Below the pieces are notes generated by a model. That model did no database searches, was not told where the DNA came from, and was given only the letters and a program-made list of their open reading frames with translations. Positions 30,863 through 39,804 of a stretch of DNA of 64,000 nucleotides are shown piece after piece. The stretch is from the NCBI RefSeq assembly GCF_000447755.1, contig NZ_AUNE01000025.1, positions 1 through 64,000 on the forward strand. Reading direction: 5' to 3'. The translations under genes were made by a program, and so were the position numbers. Numbering within the stretch: position 1 is the stretch's first letter; every line of letters starts with the position of its first letter. This stretch comes from Bacteriovorax sp. BSW11_IV. GTDB taxonomy: Bacteria; Bdellovibrionota; Bacteriovoracia; Bacteriovoracales; Bacteriovoracaceae.

Positions 30863-31654
30863 ATGAGACACTACTTAGTTGTTGCAGCGGCCTCGAGAGG
30901 GGCAAGATTATTTATCAAAAAGGCCCTATTAAAAGGTCATAACGTTACGGCCCTGTGCCGTGCCCCATCCGATGAATTGGCCCTAAAGAGAATGCAAGAT
31001 TTATTAGAGGATACTGTTCTCACTCCAACTAATGAATTAATGGCCCAAGTTCCGGGTAGGCTTATTGCCAAAAGTGCTAATATTTTAAAGTCGAATACCT
31101 ATGTAAAATTACTCATGGATGATCTTACTATTGATTCGATTTGTTGTTTTGTTGGACCAACTAAGTTTAAAGATATGATGAGTCCTAGATGCACAATCTA
31201 TACTGATACAATTAGTGCCATTCTTGAAGGTTTAAAAGAGGCGAGACTTGTTGATCTCTATTTTCACAGCTCTGTTGGTGTTCTTGGTCAACCCGTTAAT
31301 GCAAGACTTGCTATTCCTCAAAACTTTCCTTTTTACTTACATCAAGTTTTAAAATTTATTCCTGTGTTTAGAAATCTTGTAAAGAGTGAAAGAATACTTG
31401 GAGGGAATGATCTTAAAGATTTTGAGTATATTGTTTTTAGGCCTGCTTCTTTAACTGATGGATGTGCTAAAAGAAAATTTGGTTATTGTTTCAATGAAAC
31501 AAGCTATCATGATCAGATGCTTCCCCTGAAAAAAGCTAAGCTCAGAATTTCCAGAGAAGATGTTGCTGAAGAAATCTTGCGTGTGACAGAACTTGATCGT
31601 CAATCTCGTAAAAAATGGGTTGGTCAGGGTGTTTATTTAGTTGATCTTATTTAG
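30863..31654 (+). CDS. Atypical SDR/NmrA-like NAD(P)-binding protein
   Basis: 263 residues with a Rossmann fold start, YLVVAAASRGARLFIKKAL, then GHNVTALCR. The usual GxxGxxG is altered to AxSRGAR, so cofactor binding may be changed. A YFHSSVGVLGQP segment follows where SDRs carry the Ser/Tyr region, and FEYIVFRPASLTDG matches the NAD-dependent-epimerase/NmrA pattern. GGAG precedes the ATG. Controlled with the divergent TetR gene through tandem palindromes. Substrate unknown. Confidence 0.75.
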   Translation: MRHYLVVAAASRGARLFIKKALLKGHNVTALCRAPSDELALKRMQDLLEDTVLTPTNELMAQVPGRLIAKSANILKSNTYVKLLMDDLTIDSICCFVGPTKFKDMMSPRCTIYTDTISAILEGLKEARLVDLYFHSSVGVLGQPVNARLAIPQNFPFYLHQVLKFIPVFRNLVKSERILGGNDLKDFEYIVFRPASLTDGCAKRKFGYCFNETSYHDQMLPLKKAKLRISREDVAEEILRVTELDRQSRKKWVGQGVYLVDLI

Positions 31655-31754
31655 CCCCCTTAGTTGGAGGTTTTAAGCTCGTGAAAAGATTAATTATTAT
31701 ATTGGAAAATACTTACACTAGGTCAAAATTAAAGGTCATGTTAGGATTGTTCTT

Positions 31755-32297
31755 ATGAAAAGAATATCACTGACTTTTTTATGTTTTTCAATTATTGCGA
31801 TAACTTTTGCCAATGATTTCATGGAAAGTACCCTGACACTTCGAACTTCACTTTCCAAGCATAAAACATATAAAATTGCCAAAATTACAAAAGAAGTCCT
31901 TCCAAATGATGAGGGAAATGCCATCATCATACACACTAAAGGCGATGAAAAGTGCGTAATTCCTCTACAAAAAGTTGTAGATGTACCAAGGCCAAAATAT
32001 CAGGGTTGTACTCACTGTAATGAAAAAAATGAAGAGATTGAAAACTATTACTCCGAAATATTTCTTAATGGTCAAACACCAGAGATATCATGTGACATAT
32101 CAGAGGGAAAAGTAATGGCCTTCAGTTTCATAGGTCGCACAAGCGTAAAAGGTAAACCAATGCTTGTAAACCAAGGCCTTGTCTTTGATAATGCAGTCTA
32201 TGAAGATAAGGCCTTTAAACCTGTTGTAAAAGAGCCAACTGCAATTGATCGTTTCTTTGATGATGCGGCCAAGGTTCTTCTAAAATATGCCTATTAA
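31755..32297 (+). CDS. Secreted protein, unknown
   Basis: 180 residues with a Sec signal peptide (1-19, ending TFAN) and SD AGGATTGTTCTT before the ATG. The mature protein is beta-rich with four cysteines, two close together in YQGCTHCNE. Its stop shares four bases (TTAA) with the stop of the convergent gene at 32294. No family recognised. Confidence 0.6.
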   Translation: MKRISLTFLCFSIIAITFANDFMESTLTLRTSLSKHKTYKIAKITKEVLPNDEGNAIIIHTKGDEKCVIPLQKVVDVPRPKYQGCTHCNEKNEEIENYYSEIFLNGQTPEISCDISEGKVMAFSFIGRTSVKGKPMLVNQGLVFDNAVYEDKAFKPVVKEPTAIDRFFDDAAKVLLKYAY

Positions 32298-32797
32298 AAA
32301 AGCTCTTTCGCCAATTCCTTAAGTTCTAGAGAAATCTTATCTTCCTCAATTAATATTGGAATTCTCCATTTAGGTATAAGAGTATAGACCTTATTGAGGC
32401 AGACCGCCCTAATCGCAATAGCTATATTTTCATCCTCAAGGCAGTTCTTAAAAAAGAGCATCGCCTCATGACGCTTTGATGGTAATTGCTCAGCATTATT
32501 GTGTATACGTCCAACAACACTTGCGCCTTTTAGTATGATCTCGGGAGTATGATGGATTTCATGTTCGTTGAGGTTTTTTAAGTCACTAACTCGTGGAAGT
32601 GATACAAGTTCAGTATTTAAGTTATCTTCTTTTGAAATTTGAAAAGGCGTCTGTTCTCTTCTTGAGGAAATAATTTTAAGGGCCGATGATTGGGTTTTAA
32701 TTTTTTCAATTAGAATTTCTTCTTGGCCCATCATTATTATTGAGAAGGCCAAGCCGAACGCAGAGAATACATAGAGAAAAATACGTTTTTTTTTCAT
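32294..32797 (-). CDS. Membrane-anchored periplasmic protein, unknown
   Basis: 167 residues with one N-terminal hydrophobic segment (about 5-23) after a basic start (MKKKRIFLY), then a polar domain with three Cys in the C-terminal half. It starts eight bases after the HExxH protein gene and is probably co-expressed with it, so it could be a partner or inhibitor of that enzyme. No family recognised. Confidence 0.55.
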   Translation of the reverse strand: MKKKRIFLYVFSAFGLAFSIIMMGQEEILIEKIKTQSSALKIISSRREQTPFQISKEDNLNTELVSLPRVSDLKNLNEHEIHHTPEIILKGASVVGRIHNNAEQLPSKRHEAMLFFKNCLEDENIAIAIRAVCLNKVYTLIPKWRIPILIEEDKISLELKELAKELF

Positions 32798-32805
32798 TCT
32801 ATTTG

Positions 32806-33909
32806 CTATCGAGACAATGAGGCTTCCATTAGTTCAGAAGAATCTTCCACTAAAACTTCATAGAAATGCCCTTCTGGCATTGGGTCTAAAAATTTAGGAA
32901 TTTTCGGAGTTCTTAGCTCTACAAGTTGTGCTTCAGATTCACTTAGTTGACCTTGAAATTTTATTAATTCACTTTCATAGTCTTTTTTCATATCAGGATT
33001 TGTTTTAAATAAATTTTCATAAAATTCAACAACCCTTTGGAAGGCCTCAATCTCTTCAAGGAGTTTTTCTTCTGTTTTTAGGTGAGAGCGAACCACAACA
33101 CGTGAAAGAGAATCAGTTATTGAAGCACTTAATTTTGTCTGGTCTTCAATCGAGCAAGTATGACAATTTGTTAATAGCATTTTTAGCGCGTGCGCTTCGA
33201 GTGAGTAAGAACCATTGCGAGAAGATTCACAGGCATAAAATCCAGAAAGAGCGTGACCAGTTGGGCAGACGTTATGAATAAAGCCAACATGCTCTGCATT
33301 TCCATCACTATGTCTGGCCTCATGAAAAATGGTTCCAAGTCTTTTGATTTTATTTGCTTCTGAATTTTGTTCTTTATTTACGAGAAGTCTTTCAAGAAAT
33401 AGGCCTTCTCCGACTTGAACAATCCCAGTTCTAGGAGAAGGAACGTAAACTTCTTCGCGATTTAGTCTTAGTCCTTTGAGGATATTTTCGTTTTTCCCTG
33501 TGAGGTAAAGCTCCGCACCTAAGTTGGACATAATAATGACGGCACCATAGGTGTGAAAACCTTTTTCGAAGACACCATCAGGAAGTGGAGTAGAAGGGAA
33601 GACGTGACCCTTTTTCTTTAAGAGGTTTCTTCCTGTTCTTTTATAATCTTGCCCCACAATGTAGCGAACTCGATTAAAAACCCAATTGTATAATTCGGCG
33701 CCATTAACATCAGTTAGTTCAAAAACAGTTTTAAACTCAGAATCGACTTCTGTTTCAGGGGTATTGTACAGATAAATGAAATCTTCTTTTAGTGTTTGAA
33801 TTTGTACTTTTGGAATACTTGAATCGAGATATATACCACCGAAATTTTCTTTTGCGCTTATATGTGAAGAAAGGGTTAAAAAGAGAACTAATCCAATTAT
33901 CTTTTTCAT
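32806..33909 (-). CDS. Secreted protein with HExxH metallopeptidase motif
   Basis: 367 residues with a Sec signal peptide (1-19, ending ISA) and SD AAGGATCACA. The motif FHEARH (H196-E197-x-x-H200) followed by SDGNAEH, and a Glu-His pair in SLEAHAL (about 238-240), suggest a zinc site with a downstream third ligand. Conserved-looking cysteines flank it (VCPTGH, FYACES, NCHTC). A coiled coil covers about 280-345. It is one of three HExxH secreted proteins here. Proteolysis is inferred from the motif; no peptidase family was recognised. Confidence 0.6.
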   Translation of the reverse strand: MKKIIGLVLFLTLSSHISAKENFGGIYLDSSIPKVQIQTLKEDFIYLYNTPETEVDSEFKTVFELTDVNGAELYNWVFNRVRYIVGQDYKRTGRNLLKKKGHVFPSTPLPDGVFEKGFHTYGAVIIMSNLGAELYLTGKNENILKGLRLNREEVYVPSPRTGIVQVGEGLFLERLLVNKEQNSEANKIKRLGTIFHEARHSDGNAEHVGFIHNVCPTGHALSGFYACESSRNGSYSLEAHALKMLLTNCHTCSIEDQTKLSASITDSLSRVVVRSHLKTEEKLLEEIEAFQRVVEFYENLFKTNPDMKKDYESELIKFQGQLSESEAQLVELRTPKIPKFLDPMPEGHFYEVLVEDSSELMEASLSR

Positions 33910-34133
33910 TGTGATCCTTCGAATTGAAAGTGGTCCTCTCTTCTACTGGACAGACGAGTTAATGGTCAAGATTAATAATCAGCAATTCATTGTTTCACTT
34001 TTGATACTAATTGCTATTTGTAGTAATTTTATTTGTTAAGTTCAGCTTACTTTTTTGGTAAAAAAATAAAAACATTTTATTTGCGTCGTGTCATGACCCT
34101 TGATATAAGTCTCAAAACAAAGAGGAGGCGTGA

Positions 34134-34673
34134 ATGTTAAAAAACTTTCTGACTATAAGTGTGTTGTCTATTTCCTTGTATTCACAAGGGGGATTTTTCA
34201 GTTCTAAAGAATTGATCCAGAAGAATTTTAATAAGGTTCTTTGTAAAGAGGTGAATGAACTTGGTGGCCCTGTTTCAGTTAAGGCCTTGGTGATTCGTTT
34301 ACAAAAATTAACGAACTTAAGAAGAATTAGTGGAGAGCAGTCCTTGCGTGGTGATCTTTTCGTAGAGCTTTTGAATGGGCAAATTTTTAAAATGGATAAT
34401 ATAAATTTTAAAAGATCTGGTGGAGGTCAAGGCAGAAATAGATTGGCCGACGAACTAACGGCCAGATTGTCGATGAATGGAGGGAATCAATGGATTGAGC
34501 TACTTCTAGCTGCCCCGACAAAAGAAATGTATGAAGACGATATTTATTCATCTGATACAGATCTAACTGGAGGAATTAATATAGCAGCAGATGATATTAA
34601 TATTTGGCTAGATGATCAGATTGATAGTGAAGGATTTAAGGATCCTCTACGTTGTACAGTCTCAATTCAATAA
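34134..34673 (+). CDS. Secreted protein, unknown
   Basis: 179 residues with a Sec signal peptide (1-19, ending SQGG) and a strong SD (GAGGAGG). The mature part is alpha/beta with one Cys at each end (VLCKE and LRCTVS) that may pair. An acidic stretch near 140-165 (DDIYSSDTDL, AADDINIWLDD) could bind calcium. It is followed 17 bases later by another secreted-protein gene. No family recognised. Confidence 0.6.
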   Translation: MLKNFLTISVLSISLYSQGGFFSSKELIQKNFNKVLCKEVNELGGPVSVKALVIRLQKLTNLRRISGEQSLRGDLFVELLNGQIFKMDNINFKRSGGGQGRNRLADELTARLSMNGGNQWIELLLAAPTKEMYEDDIYSSDTDLTGGINIAADDINIWLDDQIDSEGFKDPLRCTVSIQ

Positions 34674-34690
34674 TTAACAAGGAAATACTT

Positions 34691-35260
34691 ATGAAAACAA
34701 TAGTGATTTTAATGACAGTAATTTTTAATTTATCAACTTTTGCTTCTTCTTCAAAATTAACGAAGAGAAGAATGGAATTCTTACAAAAGAACTTTCCTCA
34801 TATCACAAAGATCTTTGGAGCTTATAAAGGAATTCCGATGGTGCCTTATCAACCAAAAGGAGAAGAAGATACTTGTATTTTAAATATTTATCCGGTTGTT
34901 CTGTTCGATGACGATAAGCTCATTGAGTTCACTGTTCAAATTTCATATCTGGATTCAAAGAACCAATATAAGGAAGTTGTATTCGATAATGGAATTAGCT
35001 ACGGAAGATTTCTTAGTGATCGCTATGAATATATTAAATCTATCAGTGAAGGAGGGATCGCCCAGTTTCAACTTCTTTCGGCGCCGTTAAATGCTTGGTT
35101 TGGGATTAAGCCAACTGTTATAAGATTTGAATTCGAAGAAGCTCAAAAATTATCAGAATTTTACATTAGTAAAAAGCCAATATTTGGCGCTAAAACAGAC
35201 CCCTATAACAAAGATATGGGTTGTACGGAAATGGAAAAGGTTTCGGATAATTGGAATTAA
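34691..35260 (+). CDS. Secreted protein, unknown
   Basis: 189 residues from the ATG at 34691, which has AAGGAAA upstream and gives a clean signal peptide (1-17, ending TFAS); a longer frame back to 34652 would overlap the previous gene. The mature protein is beta-rich with two Cys (EEDTCIL and DMGCTE). Second gene of a two-gene secreted operon ending at the terminator at 35260. No family recognised. Confidence 0.6.
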   Translation: MKTIVILMTVIFNLSTFASSSKLTKRRMEFLQKNFPHITKIFGAYKGIPMVPYQPKGEEDTCILNIYPVVLFDDDKLIEFTVQISYLDSKNQYKEVVFDNGISYGRFLSDRYEYIKSISEGGIAQFQLLSAPLNAWFGIKPTVIRFEFEEAQKLSEFYISKKPIFGAKTDPYNKDMGCTEMEKVSDNWN

Positions 35261-35288
35261 AAAAAGGTGCCGTGATGGCACCTTTTTT
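35260..35288. terminator. Bidirectional terminator with GGTGCC stem
   Basis: An A-run, then GGTGCC-GTGAT-GGCACC, then a T-run: the stem extends through the A/T pairs, so it can stop transcription both ways. It lies between the convergent secreted-protein gene and the CstA-like gene. Confidence 0.9.
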
Positions 35289-36747
35289 ATTTTGTATAAG
35301 ATTTTTTATGAAATACAGCGAGTAGAATAATACAAATGACTCCTACAACAACACCAATAGGCTGGCTTGTTGATTGTGGCAAATTTAATCCGATGGCGGC
35401 AGTCATAATATAAGACACTGTTACCGCCGTACCGATTGCTGCTGGAATACTTGCAATCCAATGAAATGCTCTTTGTTGGAATAGATATTTAGTGGCCAGC
35501 CACATAACGCTTGTTGAAAGAAGCATATTTGAGAAAGCGAAGTATCTCCAAATTAGGGAGAAATCGATTTTTGTCATGAAGTAGGCAATAGTTAAAATTG
35601 GTACTGAAACGAGAAGACGGTTTTTAATACTTTGAGAAATATTGAAAGCATCAATAATTGTAAGTCTTAGTGAGCGAAATGCAGTATCTCCTGAAGTGAT
35701 AGGAAAAATAGCAACAGCAAGTATGGCCATGATTCCACCAAAGGCCCCAAGGTACGAAGTCGCAATTTGATTTACAACGAGACCTGGTCCACCCTGTGCA
35801 AGGACTGATTTTAGTTCTACATATCCTCCTGGGAAAGCTGAAATTCCAGCTAAGGCCCAAACACAGGCCACAACACCTTCAGCCAACATGGCCCCGTAGA
35901 ACACAGGGCGAGAATATTTTTCATTCGTTAGACATCTTGCAATGATTGGAGCTTGAGTCGAGTGAAAGCCACTAATCGCACCACAAGTAATTGTAACAAA
36001 TAGAAGCGGCCATACAGGAGGACCATTCGGATCGCGATCTAGTAGCTCGTGTGTAAGGTGAGAGTGATTTAAAAAAGCAAAAAGATTTTCTATCTTTGGT
36101 AACTGTGGAGCATTAATTAATAGTGCTATTGCAATAGATGTAGTCATTACAACCATCAAAAGACCAAATAAAGGATAGAACTTCGTGATGATCTTATCGA
36201 CAGGAAGAAGCGTTGCTAAAAAGTAATAACCAAGAATGGCCAATACCCAAAAGGCATTACTTGCAAACATTGTATCTTTAAAGACGTCGAGATTACTAAT
36301 TAGACCAGCGGGGCTCATAATAAACACAACACCTACAAAGAAAAGGAGCATTGCTGTGAAAAGAAGCATGATCCCTTTAAAGTAGATATTTAAATAGTGA
36401 CCAGCAATCTCTGGCAAACTTTTTCCATCTTCTTTGATGCTTAGAACACCTGAGAAAAAGTCGTGGACGGCACCTCCAAAGATATTTCCAAGGACGATCC
36501 AAATAAATGCTGTTGGTCCATAGACTGCGCCGAGGATTGGACCAAAGATCGGACCAACTCCTGCAATATTTAAAAATTGAATCAAAAAGGCCTTAACGGG
36601 TGATACTGGAACATAATCAACACCGTCTTCGAAACGCTTGCAAGGAGTTTCGTTGTTTTCATTAATGCGTGCCTGTTTTTCAACAAAGGGGCTATAGAAT
36701 TTGTAGGCAAGGCCTAGGAGTGTAATACAAAGGAAAAAGGTTAACAT
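35287..36747 (-). CDS. Carbon-starvation protein CstA-family transporter
   Basis: 486 residues and about 13 membrane helices, the short form of the family (E. coli CstA has about 700). Landmarks are YVPVSPVKAFLIQFLNIAGVGPIFGPILG near 45-75, the signature region of CstA N-terminal domains, then FGGAVHDFFSGVLS and HSTQAPIIARC. CstA proteins import peptides or pyruvate on starvation. It is a single gene. Substrate is inferred only at family level. Confidence 0.88.
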   Translation of the reverse strand: MLTFFLCITLLGLAYKFYSPFVEKQARINENNETPCKRFEDGVDYVPVSPVKAFLIQFLNIAGVGPIFGPILGAVYGPTAFIWIVLGNIFGGAVHDFFSGVLSIKEDGKSLPEIAGHYLNIYFKGIMLLFTAMLLFFVGVVFIMSPAGLISNLDVFKDTMFASNAFWVLAILGYYFLATLLPVDKIITKFYPLFGLLMVVMTTSIAIALLINAPQLPKIENLFAFLNHSHLTHELLDRDPNGPPVWPLLFVTITCGAISGFHSTQAPIIARCLTNEKYSRPVFYGAMLAEGVVACVWALAGISAFPGGYVELKSVLAQGGPGLVVNQIATSYLGAFGGIMAILAVAIFPITSGDTAFRSLRLTIIDAFNISQSIKNRLLVSVPILTIAYFMTKIDFSLIWRYFAFSNMLLSTSVMWLATKYLFQQRAFHWIASIPAAIGTAVTVSYIMTAAIGLNLPQSTSQPIGVVVGVICIILLAVFHKKSYTK

Positions 36748-36937
36748 AAAGAACTTCCATGAATAAGAATTGATTCTTTATTATAATCGTAAATTAAGAA
36801 ATTTTAAGGTTGTTTTAATAAAAAAATATAGGGCAATTGACCCAATATGCTGATTTTAGTGAGTATAGGTCATCAAGCCTATAGTTTTTCTCTCGTAATT
36901 GTTCGATCTTAAAAGAAGATAAACAAGGAGAAGAAAA

Positions 36938-37639
36938 ATGAAAAGTAAAAGGGCCTACGACTTACCAATTAGAATTTTTCATTGGTCGTTTGCAACTCTA
37001 TTTGTAGTCTCATTCATAATCGGAAAATTTGTAGATGATGAGTCTCGTCTTTATGCTTACCATATGCTCTCAGGTTTAATGATGCTTGTTCTTGTCTTTT
37101 TAAGGGTTATATGGGGCTTTATTGGTTCTAGGACTTCGCGATTTACTGCTTTCATTTTAGATCCAAATGAAATTGTTAGCTATTTTAGCGATATTTTTAC
37201 CAGCTCAACAAAGAGATATCTTGGGCATAATCCAGCATCAAGTTATGTCACAATTATATTAATACTTTTGACTTTAGCGATTAATCTGACAGGCATGATG
37301 ATGTTACTCGGTATAAGTAAACACTTTTTTGAAGAGGTTCATGAAGTATTAGCACATCTTTTTTTGATTACTACTGTTCTTCATATTGGTGGAGTATTGT
37401 TTCATCAACTTTGTCACAACGATGGTATGATTACGAGTATGATAAATGGTAAAAAATTAGATGTTGAGAACGAGTCAGAAATCAGATCTAATCATATAAT
37501 TGTCGCAATTGTTTTTGTTGTTCTAATTTTAAGCTCGGGCCAATACTTATTGAATAGATTTGATCATAAAACAGGAGAAATCTCATTGTTTGGCAATGTT
37601 CTTCAATTAACTGAGATTGAGCATGAAAATAAAGATTAA
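36938..37639 (+). CDS. Bacterial cytochrome b561-family protein
   Basis: 233 residues with four core membrane helices plus a C-terminal one. Histidines placed for two b haems are visible: IFHWSF (about 14), YHMLSG (about 43), VHEVLAHLF and VLHIGG (about 130-150). Such proteins pass electrons from quinol to a periplasmic or soluble acceptor. SD AAGGAG. The partner, often a small cytochrome c, is not adjacent. Single gene. Confidence 0.85.
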   Translation: MKSKRAYDLPIRIFHWSFATLFVVSFIIGKFVDDESRLYAYHMLSGLMMLVLVFLRVIWGFIGSRTSRFTAFILDPNEIVSYFSDIFTSSTKRYLGHNPASSYVTIILILLTLAINLTGMMMLLGISKHFFEEVHEVLAHLFLITTVLHIGGVLFHQLCHNDGMITSMINGKKLDVENESEIRSNHIIVAIVFVVLILSSGQYLLNRFDHKTGEISLFGNVLQLTEIEHENKD

Positions 37640-37903
37640 AGTAATGATTAAGTAACATATTGAACAAATTGAGATAGTTGTAACAAAATGAGCATCGAAT
37701 ATATATGTATTATTAACTCTAGTATTGTGTTAGAATAAAATATATTAAGTTTTCCTTTTCGTTTTTTATTTTTTCTAATTAAGTCAAACTTCGAAACCAT
37801 CAGTAAAATTTAAGTTTCACAAATTATTTAAATTAAGACATAAGCCTTGAGTTCAAGGCGTGGGTGATTTTTATCTTATCCTTTGTCTTGAAATGAGAGG
37901 TGC

Positions 37904-38149
37904 ATGATGAAGAAATTGTATAGTTGGAAAAGTAAAGCAGGGCAAAAAGACTATCTCGAAAGATTGAAAAAAAATAATACAGAGTCAGCTATTGAATACG
38001 ATAAATCTAAGAATTTTGATCTTGGCGATTATATTCATCATGATAAGTTTGGGTACGGCTTTATTTTGAAAGTTATGAATCAGACTAAAGTTGAAGTTTT
38101 CTTTGCCGATGTTCAAAGAATTATGCTTCAAAATTGGTCAAATAAGTAG
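37904..38149 (+). CDS. Small protein with CarD/UvrD-tail-like beta motif
   Basis: 81 residues with SD GAGAGG. The C-terminal half, LGDYIHHDKFGYGFILKVMNQTKVEVFFADVQRIML, follows the small-barrel pattern (HxKFGxGxI...KVxVxF) seen at the C-terminus of UvrD/Rep helicases and in CarD-like RNA-polymerase-binding modules. The N-terminus is basic. It ends 13 bases before a longer CarD-like protein. A role in polymerase or nucleic-acid contact is inferred from the fold pattern. Confidence 0.6.
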   Translation: MMKKLYSWKSKAGQKDYLERLKKNNTESAIEYDKSKNFDLGDYIHHDKFGYGFILKVMNQTKVEVFFADVQRIMLQNWSNK

Positions 38150-38162
38150 GATGGAAATATTA

Positions 38163-38648
38163 ATGGAAAAGAATATTAATGTCGGAAAATATATAATTAG
38201 TACAGATGGTGATATTGGCAAGATTGTTGACGTTGTAAATCTTGAGCCTGGTGCTGAAGATTTTTTCAAAGTTAATTTTACAAAAAATAATTGCATTAAC
38301 TATTTCTCAATGAAAAATACTAAAAACTATAGAATTTTAGCTTCAAAAGAGAATGTGCAAAAGGCAATTGATATTTTTAATACTCGTTATGAGCCGATAG
38401 AATATGATTCGACTCATGAGAAAATTAATGCACAAAAAGAAGCATTATCTGAAACGAATATTTGTGAAATTGCAAAAGTTCTCTCGATGATTAATCAGGA
38501 GAAAGAAGTCCATCCACAGGTGAATAAGACTTACACGATTGCTTTAGGAATGTTTATTGATGAGATAAAATTCGTTACAGGCAAAAAATTAACAGATATT
38601 TATGATTTATTAAAACTCAAGATCCCCGCAAAAAAGGGCAAGAAGTAG
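38163..38648 (+). CDS. CarD/CdnL-like protein
   Basis: 161 residues from the ATG at 38163 (AGGA upstream). The N-terminal 60 residues resemble the RNA-polymerase-interacting domain of CarD/Cdn[20 protein letters not shown], then [17 protein letters not shown]. The rest is helical, as in the DNA-binding part of CdnL, and ends KKGKK. CdnL/CarD stabilise open promoter complexes. The match is by pattern and this protein is divergent, so the function is tentative. It sits between the small CarD-like gene and a cold-shock gene. Confidence 0.55.
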   Translation: MEKNINVGKYIISTDGDIGKIVDVVNLEPGAEDFFKVNFTKNNCINYFSMKNTKNYRILASKENVQKAIDIFNTRYEPIEYDSTHEKINAQKEALSETNICEIAKVLSMINQEKEVHPQVNKTYTIALGMFIDEIKFVTGKKLTDIYDLLKLKIPAKKGKK

Positions 38649-38671
38649 ATATTTATTTTTTAGGAGAATTT

Positions 38672-38866
38672 ATGGCAAATGGAACAGTGAAATTTTTTAA
38701 TGATGCAAAGGGCTTTGGATTTATTACACCAGCAGATGGTGGTAAAGATATTTTTGTTCACGTATCAGCAGTTGATCAAGGAACTTTAAATGAAGGTGAT
38801 AACGTTACTTACGAAGTAGGTGACGGGGCCAAAGGTCCATGCGCTGTTCAAGTTAAAATTTCATAA
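38672..38866 (+). CDS. Cold-shock protein (CspA family)
   Basis: 64 residues forming a single cold-shock domain: [20 protein letters not shown] with RNP1 (KGFGFI) and DIFVHVSAV with RNP2, the RNA-binding aromatic surface. It acts as an RNA chaperone. SD TAGGAG; 23 bases after the CarD-like gene, so possibly in the same transcript. A terminator follows at 38882. Confidence 0.97.
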   Translation: MANGTVKFFNDAKGFGFITPADGGKDIFVHVSAVDQGTLNEGDNVTYEVGDGAKGPCAVQVKIS

Positions 38867-38881
38867 CTATCGCAAAGAGAT

Positions 38882-38906
38882 AAGGGTCGAATGACCCTTA
38901 TTTTTT
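38882..38906. terminator. Intrinsic terminator after the cold-shock gene
   Basis: AAGGGTC-GAAT-GACCCTT followed by ATTTTTTAT. The tail overlaps the stop codon of the convergent DUF3750 lipoprotein gene. Confidence 0.85.
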
Positions 38907-39611
38907 ATCTTCAAATCCTACCCTTCCAATAAATGGTAGTTTTATCGCCGGTCCCCAGAAATCTAGTCCAAAGTGTAGACCTAATAAATTGAGTTCCAAT
39001 CCTTCTTTGGCAGAAGCTGTTACACCGAGATAGCCAAATGCACTGAGCGTGTATCCCGTTTGTGAAGCTGTCTTTGAAACAAAAGTATCCGGTCCAAAAT
39101 AGTCTTTTCCAATTGCGTTGGGTGGTAGCTCTATATTGAGTTCATCAATGTTGCGGATAAGATAAGAAATAAAAGTATTAGAATTTGGACCAGGCCATAA
39201 AACATAGCGATCTTGAAACGGGTAGTTTTTAACAAGGTCAGGAAGTTTAGCAATAATCTTAGATGCTTTTTCTCCACGTGCTTCAAAAAGAAGAGTGGGT
39301 GTACGGTCATACCAGAGTCGATCTGGAATATCTTTTTTTACATTAACAGTTGTCCCTTCATTTCTTAAGTTCCAAGACATAACTTGGGCGACGGTGTACT
39401 GAGTTTCATTTTTCTTTTTCCAAGTAATCCATGGATGCACCCCAAAATAGCCTCGCCAAGCAAAGGCCCTCGCGTGATAAATAAGAACGATATCTTCATT
39501 TATTTCACTGGCCTTAGGGGCCATGTTTGCACTTTGTCTTGAAGCGTTTTGCCAGTTCTTAGTTGAACAGGCCGATAGAAATAATAGAGAAAAGAGCAGT
39601 AGTGTTTTCAT
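38898..39611 (-). CDS. DUF3750 lipoprotein
   Basis: 237 residues with a lipoprotein signal ending LLFLSAC (Cys 15). The body fits DUF3750: YHARAFAWRGYFGVHPWI near 45-62, VMSWN, WPGPNSNTFISYLIR near 140-155, and a C-terminal GLHFGLDFWGPAIKLPFIGRVG. The Gly-Pro-Asn-Ser core recalls a papain-like or NlpC-like site but no function is established. It is anchored in the envelope. Single gene. Confidence 0.85.
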   Translation of the reverse strand: MKTLLLFSLLFLSACSTKNWQNASRQSANMAPKASEINEDIVLIYHARAFAWRGYFGVHPWITWKKKNETQYTVAQVMSWNLRNEGTTVNVKKDIPDRLWYDRTPTLLFEARGEKASKIIAKLPDLVKNYPFQDRYVLWPGPNSNTFISYLIRNIDELNIELPPNAIGKDYFGPDTFVSKTASQTGYTLSAFGYLGVTASAKEGLELNLLGLHFGLDFWGPAIKLPFIGRVGFEDKK

Positions 39612-39804
39612 GGGCCCATTCTAACCTCAATTTATGATTAATGTCATGATTAGTACGTGAACTTAACAATAAATACTCGATTTCTTATGAAATTCTATGT
39701 CTTTTGCCTGTAACTCACCAAAAATAGGGAAAAGTTAATAATTGTGACTGTTTAGTTTTTCTGAATACTTCCGAAATAGTGGCATCGTTTTAAATGGAGT
39801 TTTT

